NCBI GenBank assembly: GCA_045809945.1
Contig: JBJMWW010000157.1
Coordinates: 1 to 5,264 of the forward strand
Length of the DNA stretch: 5,264 bases
Direction of reading: 5' to 3'
Source: CADDYX01 sp045809945
GTDB lineage: Bacteria > Verrucomicrobiota > Verrucomicrobiia > Chthoniobacterales > UBA10450
Each line of letters begins with the position of its first letter. Position 1 is the stretch's first letter. This document shows, piece by piece, positions 1 through 5,264 of the stretch. The notes under the pieces were generated by a model. The model was not told where the DNA came from. It saw nothing but the letters and a program-made list of their open reading frames with translations, and made no database searches. The position numbers were made by a program, and so were the translations under genes.

Positions 1-40
1 ACAATAATACACTAAACGAATCACAAACGAAATCCCATAC
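1..40. other. AT-rich window edge that departs from the phosphatase gene
   Basis: Bases 1-40 are about one third G+C, whereas the rest of the window is visibly GC-rich (near 60%). The reading frame of the phosphatase stays open through it, but after HFVVL, where the family normally continues with an acidic or Asn residue and a metal-site helix, the translation becomes YGISFVIRLVYYC. It includes a TTA codon (13-15), rare in these genes. This is consistent with low-quality or chimeric sequence at a contig end. A real insertion or genuine divergence cannot be excluded. Confidence 0.5.
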
Positions 41-1263
41 AATACGACGAAATGCGCGTTGCCGTAATCGAACGAGTAGTTGCGCTCCTTCTCCTTCGCC
101 GGCGGACCATTTTGCGGCAGGCGAAAGTTGCTCAAATACCACGCGCCATTCGCCGTCTCGATGTCGTGATTGCCCATCGTGGGAAACGTCGGCACGCGCT
201 GCATTGTCGCTGCGTAAGGGATGAACCAGAATGGATCGAAAACGCCCGGCTGTCCGGTGCCGGTGGTTCCATTCGGGCCGTAGGTGTTGTCGCCGACGGT
301 GAGGAGCAAATCGGGATTAGATGCGGTGACCTGGTTTGCCACCTGAGTTGTCTGCGGATCGGCGAAGCCGAAGTCGCCAATCACAGCAAAGCGGAATGGC
401 TGATCCACACTGCGCTGCGACCGAAATACACTCGTTGCGAGCACAACGCCGCCGCTGCGGATGCGATAGAAGTAGTTCTTGTTCGGCTGAAGATTCGGAA
501 TCGTCAGCTCGTGTTCGCGAACGAGTGTTCCGTCTGAGATTGTGCCGGCGGAGTAAGTCGCGTCGAAGCCGAAATCAACCGCGCTATCGGTCAGCGCATC
601 TGTTCGCCAGACGATCGTCATCGCGCCGGCCGTCGGCATTTGTAGGTACGGACCGCGGACCAGATTCACTCCGCGATACAGCTCCGGGATGAGCGACAAA
701 TCACTACTCGTTAGGCTCACATTGTGACCTTCGATCGCGAGCACATTCGTCCCGGCGACGAGCAGCGCGGGGTTAATCGCCATGAACTCTTTCTCCTGCG
801 GAGTTCCGCTCGCATCGCCGCGCGAAGCTTCGTGACTTCCCGCCGCCGCCGTCGTGTTGCTGATCGTGCCGGCAGGCATGTTCCGGCGCCCGATTTCCAC
901 GCCGTTCAGATACGCGACCAAGCCGTCGTCGTAATCGATCGCGAGCGTTAGATACGCGATGTTTGCCGGATCGGGGACAGCGAAACTCCTCCGAATGTAG
1001 ACGGAGATGTAGTTGTTCTGCATGTCGGCGAAGACCGAGCCGTCATCGCCATCTCCATATCCGAAGCCGCTCGGTGATGGTCCGCCCCAGCCGGAGTCGT
1101 TGTAGGTGATCTGCGTCCAATTCACGCCGCTCTGCACCGGCGGGAGCGAGGAGCCTTTGTAGTAACGCCACGCGTCTCCCTCGCCGATCAGGCGTTGTGC
1201 GTACGCAGACGCGGCTGTGCACGCGATGCACAGCACGAGTCGCAGGATTATCGCGGAACTCAT
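1..1263 (-). CDS. Secreted purple-acid-phosphatase-like metallophosphoesterase (partial, C-terminus outside window)
   Basis: Likely an exported phosphohydrolase with a two-metal centre, releasing phosphate from organic esters outside the cytoplasm. The first 421 codons are present with no stop before the window edge. Residues 1-23 form a Sec signal peptide (hydrophobic core, cleavage after AYA). Residues ~24-195 look like a galactose-binding or jelly-roll-type domain, including 'YDDGLVAYLNGVEIGRR'. From ~200 a fibronectin-III-like purple acid phosphatase N-domain begins (NLVRGPYLQ, then IVWRT, then NYFYRIRSG). The calcineurin-like core starts near 290. Three family motifs are visible: GDFG (D297), GDNTY (D325, Y328) and GNHD (N365, H366). 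Y328 in GDxxY is the residue that gives the charge-transfer colour in true purple acid phosphatases. The later metal-binding His motifs lie beyond the window. The ATG at 1263-1261 is favoured because a signal peptide follows directly and it overlaps the stop of the upstream acetyltransferase gene as ATGA, suggesting translational coupling. The last ~13 residues, after HFVVL, do not resemble the family and come from an AT-rich window edge. The exact substrate is unknown. Confidence 0.9.
   Translation of the reverse strand, partial: MSSAIILRLVLCIACTAASAYAQRLIGEGDAWRYYKGSSLPPVQSGVNWTQITYNDSGWGGPSPSGFGYGDGDDGSVFADMQNNYISVYIRRSFAVPDPANIAYLTLAIDYDDGLVAYLNGVEIGRRNMPAGTISNTTAAAGSHEASRGDASGTPQEKEFMAINPALLVAGTNVLAIEGHNVSLTSSDLSLIPELYRGVNLVRGPYLQMPTAGAMTIVWRTDALTDSAVDFGFDATYSAGTISDGTLVREHELTIPNLQPNKNYFYRIRSGGVVLATSVFRSQRSVDQPFRFAVIGDFGFADPQTTQVANQVTASNPDLLLTVGDNTYGPNGTTGTGQPGVFDPFWFIPYAATMQRVPTFPTMGNHDIETANGAWYLSNFRLPQNGPPAKEKERNYSFDYGNAHFVVLYGISFVIRLVYYC
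708..716 (-). repeat. Iterated 9-mer GCCTAACGA, copy 1
   Basis: Exact match on the minus strand, extended to the 10-mer GCCTAACGAG (716-707). It lies inside the phosphatase gene, read in the sense as (AG)C CTA ACG A(GT), and supplies one of the gene's few CTA leucine codons. Confidence 0.85.
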
Positions 1264-1751
1264 TCAGCACGCCCGGCGAGCTGCGCGATGCCACGCTGCT
1301 CGAGGCGAAAGACAGTCCACTCGTCCATCGGCTTTGCGCCAAGCTTCCTGTAAAAGCCGATCGCCGGTTCGTTCCAATCCAGCACCGCCCACTCCATTCG
1401 CCCGCAACCCCGCTCGTCCGCGATCTGCGCCAGCCTAACGAGCAAGGCGCGACCGTAACCCTTCCCCCGCACATCCGGCCTAACGAACAGATCTTCGAGA
1501 TAAAGACCGGGCCGGCCGAGCCAGGTGGAGAAGTTGAAGAAGTAAATAGCAAACCCGACCGGCTGCTCATTCTCCAGCGCGAGCAGGACGTGCGCGGCTG
1601 GCTCGGGACCGAAAAGAACCTCGCGCAATCCTTCTTCTGTCGCGATCGCTTCCTGCGGCGCGCGCTCGTATTCAGCCAGCTCGCGGATCAGCTGCGCGAC
1701 GACAGGGACGTCTCCCTGCGCCGCGGGCCGGATGAGGAATCCATCAGACAT
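1260..1751 (-). CDS. GNAT family N-acetyltransferase, spermidine/spermine N-acetyltransferase-like
   Basis: A cytoplasmic acetyl-CoA-dependent acyltransferase of 163 residues, complete and of usual length for the SSAT branch of GNAT enzymes. Family hallmarks run in order. The N-terminal strand 'FLIRPA' (5-10) is followed by the helix 'LIRELAEYE' (21-29). 'VGFAIYFFNFSTWLGRPGLYLEDLFV' (65-90) closely matches the SSAT core. The acetyl-CoA pyrophosphate loop RPDVRGKGYG spans 91-100. 'WNEPAIGFYRKLGA' (126-139) carries Y134 at the position of the proposed general acid in SSAT. Known SSAT-like enzymes acetylate polyamines or thialysine, but the substrate cannot be fixed from sequence. I chose the ATG at 1751-1749 over an in-frame TTG at 1784, because the extra 11 residues (SRQQSPRWCR region) are unlike the family and the ATG places the first strand correctly. 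No clear Shine-Dalgarno is seen. The stop TGA (1262-1260) overlaps the next gene's ATG. Two copies of the 9-mer GCCTAACGA lie inside it and encode LVRL and FVRP. Confidence 0.92.
   Translation of the reverse strand: MSDGFLIRPAAQGDVPVVAQLIRELAEYERAPQEAIATEEGLREVLFGPEPAAHVLLALENEQPVGFAIYFFNFSTWLGRPGLYLEDLFVRPDVRGKGYGRALLVRLAQIADERGCGRMEWAVLDWNEPAIGFYRKLGAKPMDEWTVFRLEQRGIAQLAGRAE
1433..1441 (+). repeat. Iterated 9-mer GCCTAACGA, copy 2
   Basis: Exact match on the plus strand, with the tenth base G (1442). It is antisense to the acetyltransferase gene, whose codons read CTC GTT AGG CTG (LVRL). It lies 45 bp from copy 3 in the same orientation. Confidence 0.85.
1478..1486 (+). repeat. Iterated 9-mer GCCTAACGA, copy 3
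   Basis: Exact 9-base match on the plus strand, followed by A rather than G. It is antisense to the acetyltransferase gene, whose codons read TTC GTT AGG CCG (FVRP), just before the acetyl-CoA loop. Confidence 0.85.
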
Positions 1752-1840
1752 GCGGCACCATCGTGGGCTCTGCTGCCTTGACAAACCTGAGGCGGCGGGT
1801 GCATCGATGGCAGCGCAACTTTCGCCAGCGCGCTGCTGTT
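1752..1840. promoter_or_regulatory. Divergent intergenic spacer between acetyltransferase and secreted-protein genes
   Basis: This 89-bp gap must carry the promoters for both divergently transcribed units, unless transcripts start further inside the genes. On the plus strand there is an exact TTGACA at 1778-1783, but at 16-18 bp spacing the candidate -10 hexamers match TATAAT at no more than two of six positions. The assignment as a sigma-70 promoter is therefore weak. No inverted repeat long enough to suggest an operator stands out, and no clear minus-strand promoter is visible. Confidence 0.3.
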
Positions 1841-2401
1841 ATGAAGAACATGTCTCGTCTGCTTTTTGCCGCGCTCGTCTGCTGCGCCGCACTCGCGCTC
1901 GCGCAACCGCCGCCGCCGGGCGAGGAAGGCACGCCGGCAAGCAAGTCCGCCGGTGGTGATGTCGTCGATTTCAAACTGCTCCTGCCGATTCTGCCAGAGC
2001 CGCCCGATGGCTGGAAAGCTGAGGAAGCAGAAGGTTCAACCGACGATCTCGGCACGGCGCAGATCTCGAGCGTGCATCGCGACTACACGAAAGATGAGAT
2101 CGGTGACGCGCCGACGGTTTCGATCAGCATCCTCGATTCGGTCGCGAGTCCTGAGTACGTCGAGTCCACCACCGCGGGCTGGAAGCTGAATGAGACGACC
2201 GCGGATGGGTACACGAAGTCGGTCAACGTCGACGGCAGTCCCGGCTTTGAGACGTTCGAGAAGGACGATAAGCACGGCACGCTCTGGCTGCTGGTCGCGC
2301 GGCGTTACTTTCTCCAGATCGAGACGACCGGCCAGGATCCGCAAGCGCTCCAGGATTGGCTCAAGCGGATCGACGTGAAGAAGCTCGCGGCGACGAAGTA
2401 A
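1841..2401 (+). CDS. Small secreted protein of unknown function
   Basis: A 186-residue protein whose family I cannot name. Residues 1-21 are a typical Sec signal peptide (MKNMSRLL, then a hydrophobic Ala/Leu/Cys-rich core, cleavage after ALA before QPPPP). The two adjacent cysteines (14-15) do not make a proper lipobox, so it is probably soluble and periplasmic or extracellular. A Pro/Gly/Ser-rich linker (22-40) precedes one compact mixed domain (about 43-186) containing 'LLLPILPEPPDGWKAEE', 'SSVHRDYTKDE', 'VSISILDS' and 'GTLWLLVARRYFLQIETTG', ending in a short amphipathic helix with DWLKRI. There are no further membrane segments and no catalytic motif that I recognise. The pattern 'LP..P.GW' plus a terminal beta-rich half resembles hypothetical proteins I have seen in Verrucomicrobia and Planctomycetes (recollection, not searched). 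Starts at 1841 (ATG) or 1850 (ATG, in frame) both keep the signal peptide; a GTG at 1763 would add 26 basic residues and spoil it. No CTA or TTA leucine codons occur. Confidence 0.75.
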   Translation: MKNMSRLLFAALVCCAALALAQPPPPGEEGTPASKSAGGDVVDFKLLLPILPEPPDGWKAEEAEGSTDDLGTAQISSVHRDYTKDEIGDAPTVSISILDSVASPEYVESTTAGWKLNETTADGYTKSVNVDGSPGFETFEKDDKHGTLWLLVARRYFLQIETTGQDPQALQDWLKRIDVKKLAATK

Positions 2402-2423
2402 CTGCTCGTTAGGCAGCAAGTCG
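2402..2423. other. 22-bp convergent intergenic gap containing one GCCTAACGA copy
   Basis: The gap lies between the stop of the secreted-protein gene (TAA, 2399-2401) and the stop of the M36 protease gene (TAG on the minus strand, 2426-2424). It holds a 4-bp inverted repeat, CTGC (2402-2405) and GCAG (2413-2416), around the loop TCGTTAG. The stem is too short and has no T-run, so it is not a convincing intrinsic terminator in either direction. Confidence 0.6.
2406..2414 (-). repeat. Iterated 9-mer GCCTAACGA, copy 4 (intergenic)
   Basis: Exact match on the minus strand, extended to the 10-mer (2414-2405). It is the only copy outside coding sequence and sits between two convergent stop codons, so it cannot be explained by a conserved peptide. 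Confidence 0.85.
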
Positions 2424-5264
2424 CTAAAACAGAACCACCGCGCGGTAAAACCTGCGGGAGCCCGGAATCGGATCGGTGATCTGAACCGAACTGCCGGTGC
2501 CAACAATGTTCTGCTGTAAGACAGTCCATCCATTCGGGAATCGGATATCGTCATTCTCCTCGACGCGGTAGACGCGGCCATTCACCGTCGGAATCGTGAT
2601 CGTGACACCGCCGCTCATCGGGTCGCGCGTGACACTCGTTAGGCGAAACACGCTGCTCGCGTTTCTTGGATCGGTTCCGGCACGGTATTCATCGAGATTC
2701 GATTCGCCGTCGCCGTCACTATCGAGCACCGCGTCGCCGGGATCGTTCGGATTCAAACCATTCGCGATTTCGTAGCCGTCGGGAATTCCGTCGTTGTCGC
2801 TGTCGATCGAAGCGCAGACGTAGCTGGTCGCGTAGATCTGCACGGTATCGATCGTCCACCCGGTGCTTCCGGTGCTGTTATCGCTCGAGAAACGCCAGCG
2901 CAATTGCACATTCTGGCCGCTCGCAGCGGGCGGCAGATTGACGATCACCTGGCCGGTTACCGTGATCGATCCACACCACGCGCGGCGGCCGACCAAGGTG
3001 CTGCCGGTCGCGCTCGCACTGATGGTCGCGCCATAGCCGCCCTGCACGAAAAATCCGCCGGCGGTGATAATGTCGGTGAAAGCCGCACCGTTGATGCTGA
3101 TCTCCAGCACGCCACCGTCAAAAGGCGTCTCGGTGGTGTAGCGATGCTTGAAGGAGAGCTGCTGATTGCCTGCCGGAAGCGCGATCGTCGGACTAACGAG
3201 TGTTGCTTCCGCGGTGGTCACGATATCCGCCGCCTGAGCGCCGTTTCCGGTGTCGACGCCCGCGGCAGCGACCGTCTTCCACGCGGCAGTCGAGCTTCCG
3301 CTCAAAGTCGTGGTCCACCCCGCAGGCAGCGCCGGGGCGATCACACCATCGAAGTTTTCAGAGAACAAGATCGTGTTTGAGCCCTGGCCAACCGCTAACG
3401 GGATGGTCAGGTTCGCGACGCCGTTATCGCTCGTGACGACGAACGGAATCTGCAAGGTGGTGCCGCATGTGGTCGTTACTGGGACGTGATAGGCGAAGGT
3501 GTGCGAAGCCGTCGCGGCGGCCGCGATGCTGCCGTAGCTCACGGTGTAGTTATCAAGTTTCGCGCTGACGTTGTTGTCCGTAGCCGTCAGGCGATTGGTC
3601 AATGGAATCGTGATCACGATATCTTCGCCTGGTTCCGCGATGCCATTGTTGTTGCCTAACGAGTCGCTAAGTGTGATCGCGCCGGCGGCACTGCTCGGAT
3701 AGTACGATTCGACCACGGTCAGGAAAGTCGAACCGGTCACGGTCGCACCCGCGCCAGCCCCACGCGTCGCGAACGCACTGCGGATATCCGGGACGTCGTC
3801 GCCGGCGAACCCCGCATTATCCGCCGCAATGATCGTGTCGCGTGCCTGCAGGATCGTCGGGCTCGAGACATCGAGCTTCATCGCATCGGTCACGATTTGC
3901 AGCGCGCGCTGATTACCCGTGGCCCAGCCCAGCCGCGTGATCAGGCGGGCGCGCATCTCGAGCAGCATCATGCACCAGATCGTGCCGATGTTGTGCACCT
4001 CGTTCGCGGTGATCCCGATCACCGGGCTCGGCGCGTAAGCGGCATCGTTGAGCGCGTTGATCTGGAGAAAATCGATATCGCCGAAAGTGGTCGGATTATG
4101 GGGGCGACCGTTCGCGCCGAGGTTCGACTTCACCGAATAAGGAAAACGGCGGATGCCGTAATAATAGTTATCCGTGAAGGTCGGACTGAGCAGGTAAGTG
4201 ACGTAGCCGCCCGACGGATAGACGCCATTCACATCCTCATCCGGCCCGGAGAGCAGACAACGCGCGTAGTAATCCGACCAGCCTTCGCCCATCCCGCCGG
4301 AGATCTGAGTCGCCAGGCCGCTCCCGTTGTTGTGCAGGCGATTCGAAAGGCCATGTGTCAGCTCGTGCAGGAAAACCTCGCCATCGAGCGCACCGTCGCG
4401 CTGTGGTGTCGGTCCGGTGAAAAGATACATCTGCATCCGGCCGGAAGATCCATCAGCCGGGGTGGAGAAGTTCGCGTTGTTCGTCCCGGAAAAATCCTGC
4501 ACCTCCGCGAGCACAGGATCATTTCCGGTCCCGCCGCGACTGAAGTTGTTCGTCTGAAAATTCCGCGCCGCCTCGGTGAAGCCTAACAAGTAGAGCCGAT
4601 CGTGATAGACATTCGACCAGTAGAACAGGTTTGTGACCGCGCCATTGCGCGAACCCGTAGTCGACGGTGAGTCCGTCCCGCCCGGCGCAGGGTTGTAGGC
4701 AAAATCAAAAACGCGCGTCGGCGAACCTGTTGCCTGTCCGCCGGTGTCGATTCCATTTGGCGAAACCAGATCAACACCGGCGTTGACGTTATTCCCGGTC
4801 GTGACATTCCCGCCGTCGGTGATCCATCCCAGGCTGTTGAATGTGTTCGGCGGTTCATTGCCGATCAGCGTGACCGAGGTGCGACTGATCGCCGCCGCTT
4901 GGAAATTCATTCCCGGCAATGCGCTGCTCGGCGACGCCGGCGCCGGATTGTCATTTGTGTAAACCGAGTAGGTCGCGGTCTGCGTTTGATGCGCGGTGAT
5001 GTTCTTGCGCCAGAGCAGCGTGCCGTCGTTCGCGTCGACGATCACGGTGTAGGCATAAACGTCCTCCCACAGCGTCATCGTGTAGGCGAGGGTCGCCACG
5101 CCCGGCTGGAGCGGAAAGTAAATCAAGTTCGGCTCGATCTTGCGCGCGAAGACGCCCTCTCCGTTCTCACCTTCCTTCAGCGAATAGCCGATCGACGCCG
5201 CGCCGCGGACCGCCGCCTGGTTCAGGCTCAGTTTTGGACTTGTCGTTAGGCGCGAATAATCCAG
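2424..5264 (-). CDS. Secreted M36 (fungalysin-like) zinc metalloprotease with C-terminal accessory domains (partial, N-terminus outside window)
   Basis: An endopeptidase predicted to act outside the cell. The visible 946 residues are open to the window edge, so the signal peptide and most of the inhibitory prodomain are missing. Numbering from the edge, residues ~1-85 are the end of the prodomain (LIYFPLQPGVATLAY, then VYAYTVIVDANDGTLLWRKN). The catalytic domain spans about 90-500: zinc-binding HELTH at 300-304 (H300, E301 catalytic, H304), the third ligand E327 in GGMGEGWSDYYA, then YGIRRFPYS and the 'EVHNIGTIWCMMLLEM' helix typical of M36. Next come a beta-rich domain (~510-630, with NNNGIAEPGEDIVITIPLTN) and a jelly-roll or MAM-like domain (~632-815, starting SENFDG, ending GWTIDTVQIYA). 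Two thrombospondin-3-like calcium loops follow at 821-826 and 848-853 (DSDNDG, DSDGDG), then a C-terminal beta domain (~870-946) ending RRFYRAVVLF. No LPXTG or PEP-CTERM anchor is seen. A TTG at 5126 is not the true start, since homologous sequence continues upstream. Only six CTA/TTA codons occur, five of them inside CTAAC words. Confidence 0.94.
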   Translation of the reverse strand: MDYSRLTTSPKLSLNQAAVRGAASIGYSLKEGENGEGVFARKIEPNLIYFPLQPGVATLAYTMTLWEDVYAYTVIVDANDGTLLWRKNITAHQTQTATYSVYTNDNPAPASPSSALPGMNFQAAAISRTSVTLIGNEPPNTFNSLGWITDGGNVTTGNNVNAGVDLVSPNGIDTGGQATGSPTRVFDFAYNPAPGGTDSPSTTGSRNGAVTNLFYWSNVYHDRLYLLGFTEAARNFQTNNFSRGGTGNDPVLAEVQDFSGTNNANFSTPADGSSGRMQMYLFTGPTPQRDGALDGEVFLHELTHGLSNRLHNNGSGLATQISGGMGEGWSDYYARCLLSGPDEDVNGVYPSGGYVTYLLSPTFTDNYYYGIRRFPYSVKSNLGANGRPHNPTTFGDIDFLQINALNDAAYAPSPVIGITANEVHNIGTIWCMMLLEMRARLITRLGWATGNQRALQIVTDAMKLDVSSPTILQARDTIIAADNAGFAGDDVPDIRSAFATRGAGAGATVTGSTFLTVVESYYPSSAAGAITLSDSLGNNNGIAEPGEDIVITIPLTNRLTATDNNVSAKLDNYTVSYGSIAAAATASHTFAYHVPVTTTCGTTLQIPFVVTSDNGVANLTIPLAVGQGSNTILFSENFDGVIAPALPAGWTTTLSGSSTAAWKTVAAAGVDTGNGAQAADIVTTAEATLVSPTIALPAGNQQLSFKHRYTTETPFDGGVLEISINGAAFTDIITAGGFFVQGGYGATISASATGSTLVGRRAWCGSITVTGQVIVNLPPAASGQNVQLRWRFSSDNSTGSTGWTIDTVQIYATSYVCASIDSDNDGIPDGYEIANGLNPNDPGDAVLDSDGDGESNLDEYRAGTDPRNASSVFRLTSVTRDPMSGGVTITIPTVNGRVYRVEENDDIRFPNGWTVLQQNIVGTGSSVQITDPIPGSRRFYRAVVLF
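2636..2644 (-). repeat. Iterated 9-mer GCCTAACGA, copy 5
   Basis: Exact match on the minus strand, extended to the 10-mer (2644-2635). It lies in the C-terminal domain of the M36 protease gene and is read CGC CTA ACG AGT (RLTS), giving a rare CTA codon. Confidence 0.85.
3191..3200 (+). repeat. Near-copy GACTAACGAG of the iterated motif
   Basis: Differs from the 10-mer GCCTAACGAG at the second base only. It is antisense to the M36 protease gene, whose codons read CTC GTT AGT CCG (LVSP). Confidence 0.5.
3654..3662 (+). repeat. Iterated 9-mer GCCTAACGA, copy 6
   Basis: Exact match on the plus strand with the tenth base G (3663). It is antisense to the M36 protease gene and falls in a third register, TCG TTA GGC (SLG), giving a rare TTA codon. 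Confidence 0.85.
4581..4590 (+). repeat. Near-copy GCCTAACAAG of the iterated motif
   Basis: Differs from GCCTAACGAG at the eighth base only. It is antisense to the M36 protease gene in the TTG TTA GGC register (LLG), again supplying a rare TTA codon. Confidence 0.5.
5243..5251 (-). repeat. Iterated 9-mer GCCTAACGA, copy 7
   Basis: Exact 9-base match on the minus strand, followed by C. It lies near the truncated start of the M36 protease gene and is read CGC CTA ACG ACA (RLTT), giving a rare CTA codon. Confidence 0.85.

Noticed and set aside
1640..1652. Cyanobacterial HIP1 word GCGATCGC
   Set aside because: I saw only one occurrence, near 1644, which is unremarkable in GC-rich DNA.
1197..1781. 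Plus-strand open frame of 194 codons opposite the acetyltransferase
   Set aside because: It is antisense to a complete GNAT gene with all family motifs; the translation has low-complexity shadow character.
1778..1806. Sigma-70 promoter with exact TTGACA
   Set aside because: The -35 hexamer is perfect, but no hexamer at 16-18 bp spacing matches TATAAT at more than two positions, so I only mention it within the spacer entry.
1763..1840. GTG start at 1763 for the small secreted protein
   Set aside because: It would put 26 mostly basic residues ahead of a good signal peptide and overlap the putative divergent promoter region; the ATG at 1841 fits better.
2402..2416. Intrinsic terminator between the convergent genes
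   Set aside because: The inverted repeat is only CTGC/GCAG (4 bp), with a 7-base loop and no following T-run on either strand.
3897..4586. Plus-strand open frame of 229 codons opposite the M36 gene
   Set aside because: It lies wholly antisense to the catalytic domain of the M36 protease, whose motifs are intact. Its translation is Arg-rich with no domain pattern, as expected for a shadow in GC-rich DNA.
708..5251. GCCTAAC/GTTAGGC words as integron attC core sites
   Set aside because: They match the RYYYAAC and GTTRRRY core consensus, but attC needs an inverted pair about 60-140 bp apart with a foldable stem. Here opposite-orientation neighbours are 700 bp or more apart, most lie inside conserved genes, and no integrase is present.

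Overview
The window looks like a piece of a moderately GC-rich Verrucomicrobia-type genome, probably a soil or freshwater member of the PVC superphylum. This placement is inferred from protein architecture, not from a marker gene. The clues are a large secreted M36 metalloprotease ending in calcium-binding DSDxDG repeats and a C-terminal domain closing in a 'RRFYRAV' tail, a purple-acid-phosphatase-like exoenzyme with a jelly-roll-like N-terminal domain, and a small secreted protein of a kind I associate with Verrucomicrobia and Planctomycetes.

Layout: (1) Positions 1-1263, minus strand, hold the N-terminal 421 codons of a secreted metallophosphoesterase (purple acid phosphatase type), cut by the window edge. 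(2) Positions 1260-1751, minus strand, hold a complete GNAT acetyltransferase resembling spermidine/spermine N-acetyltransferase. Its stop overlaps the phosphatase start by four bases (ATGA), so the two are very probably co-transcribed. (3) An 89-bp divergent spacer (1752-1840) separates this pair from (4) a plus-strand gene (1841-2401) for a 186-residue secreted protein of unknown function. (5) Only 22 bp after its stop, a convergent minus-strand gene (2424-5264) encodes at least 946 residues of an M36 (fungalysin-like) metalloprotease, with its N-terminus outside the window. No stretch longer than 300 bases lacks a gene. I see no RNA genes, CRISPR array or transposon.

The genes do not form an obvious pathway. 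Three of the four products are predicted to be exported hydrolases or exported proteins, which fits a heterotroph feeding on phosphorus-containing and protein polymers.

The most striking signal cuts across the genes: the 9-mer GCCTAACGA (or its complement) occurs seven times in 5.26 kb, against about 0.04 expected at this base composition, and two more copies differ by a single base. It occurs in both orientations, in three different reading registers inside genes, and once in the intergenic gap. It accounts for most of the rare CTA and TTA leucine codons in these genes. This looks like selection on the DNA word itself, as seen for DNA uptake sequences or other iterated chromosomal motifs, and is the best candidate here for an undescribed system. 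The first ~40 bases of the window are AT-rich and break the conserved phosphatase core, so they may be an assembly artefact.
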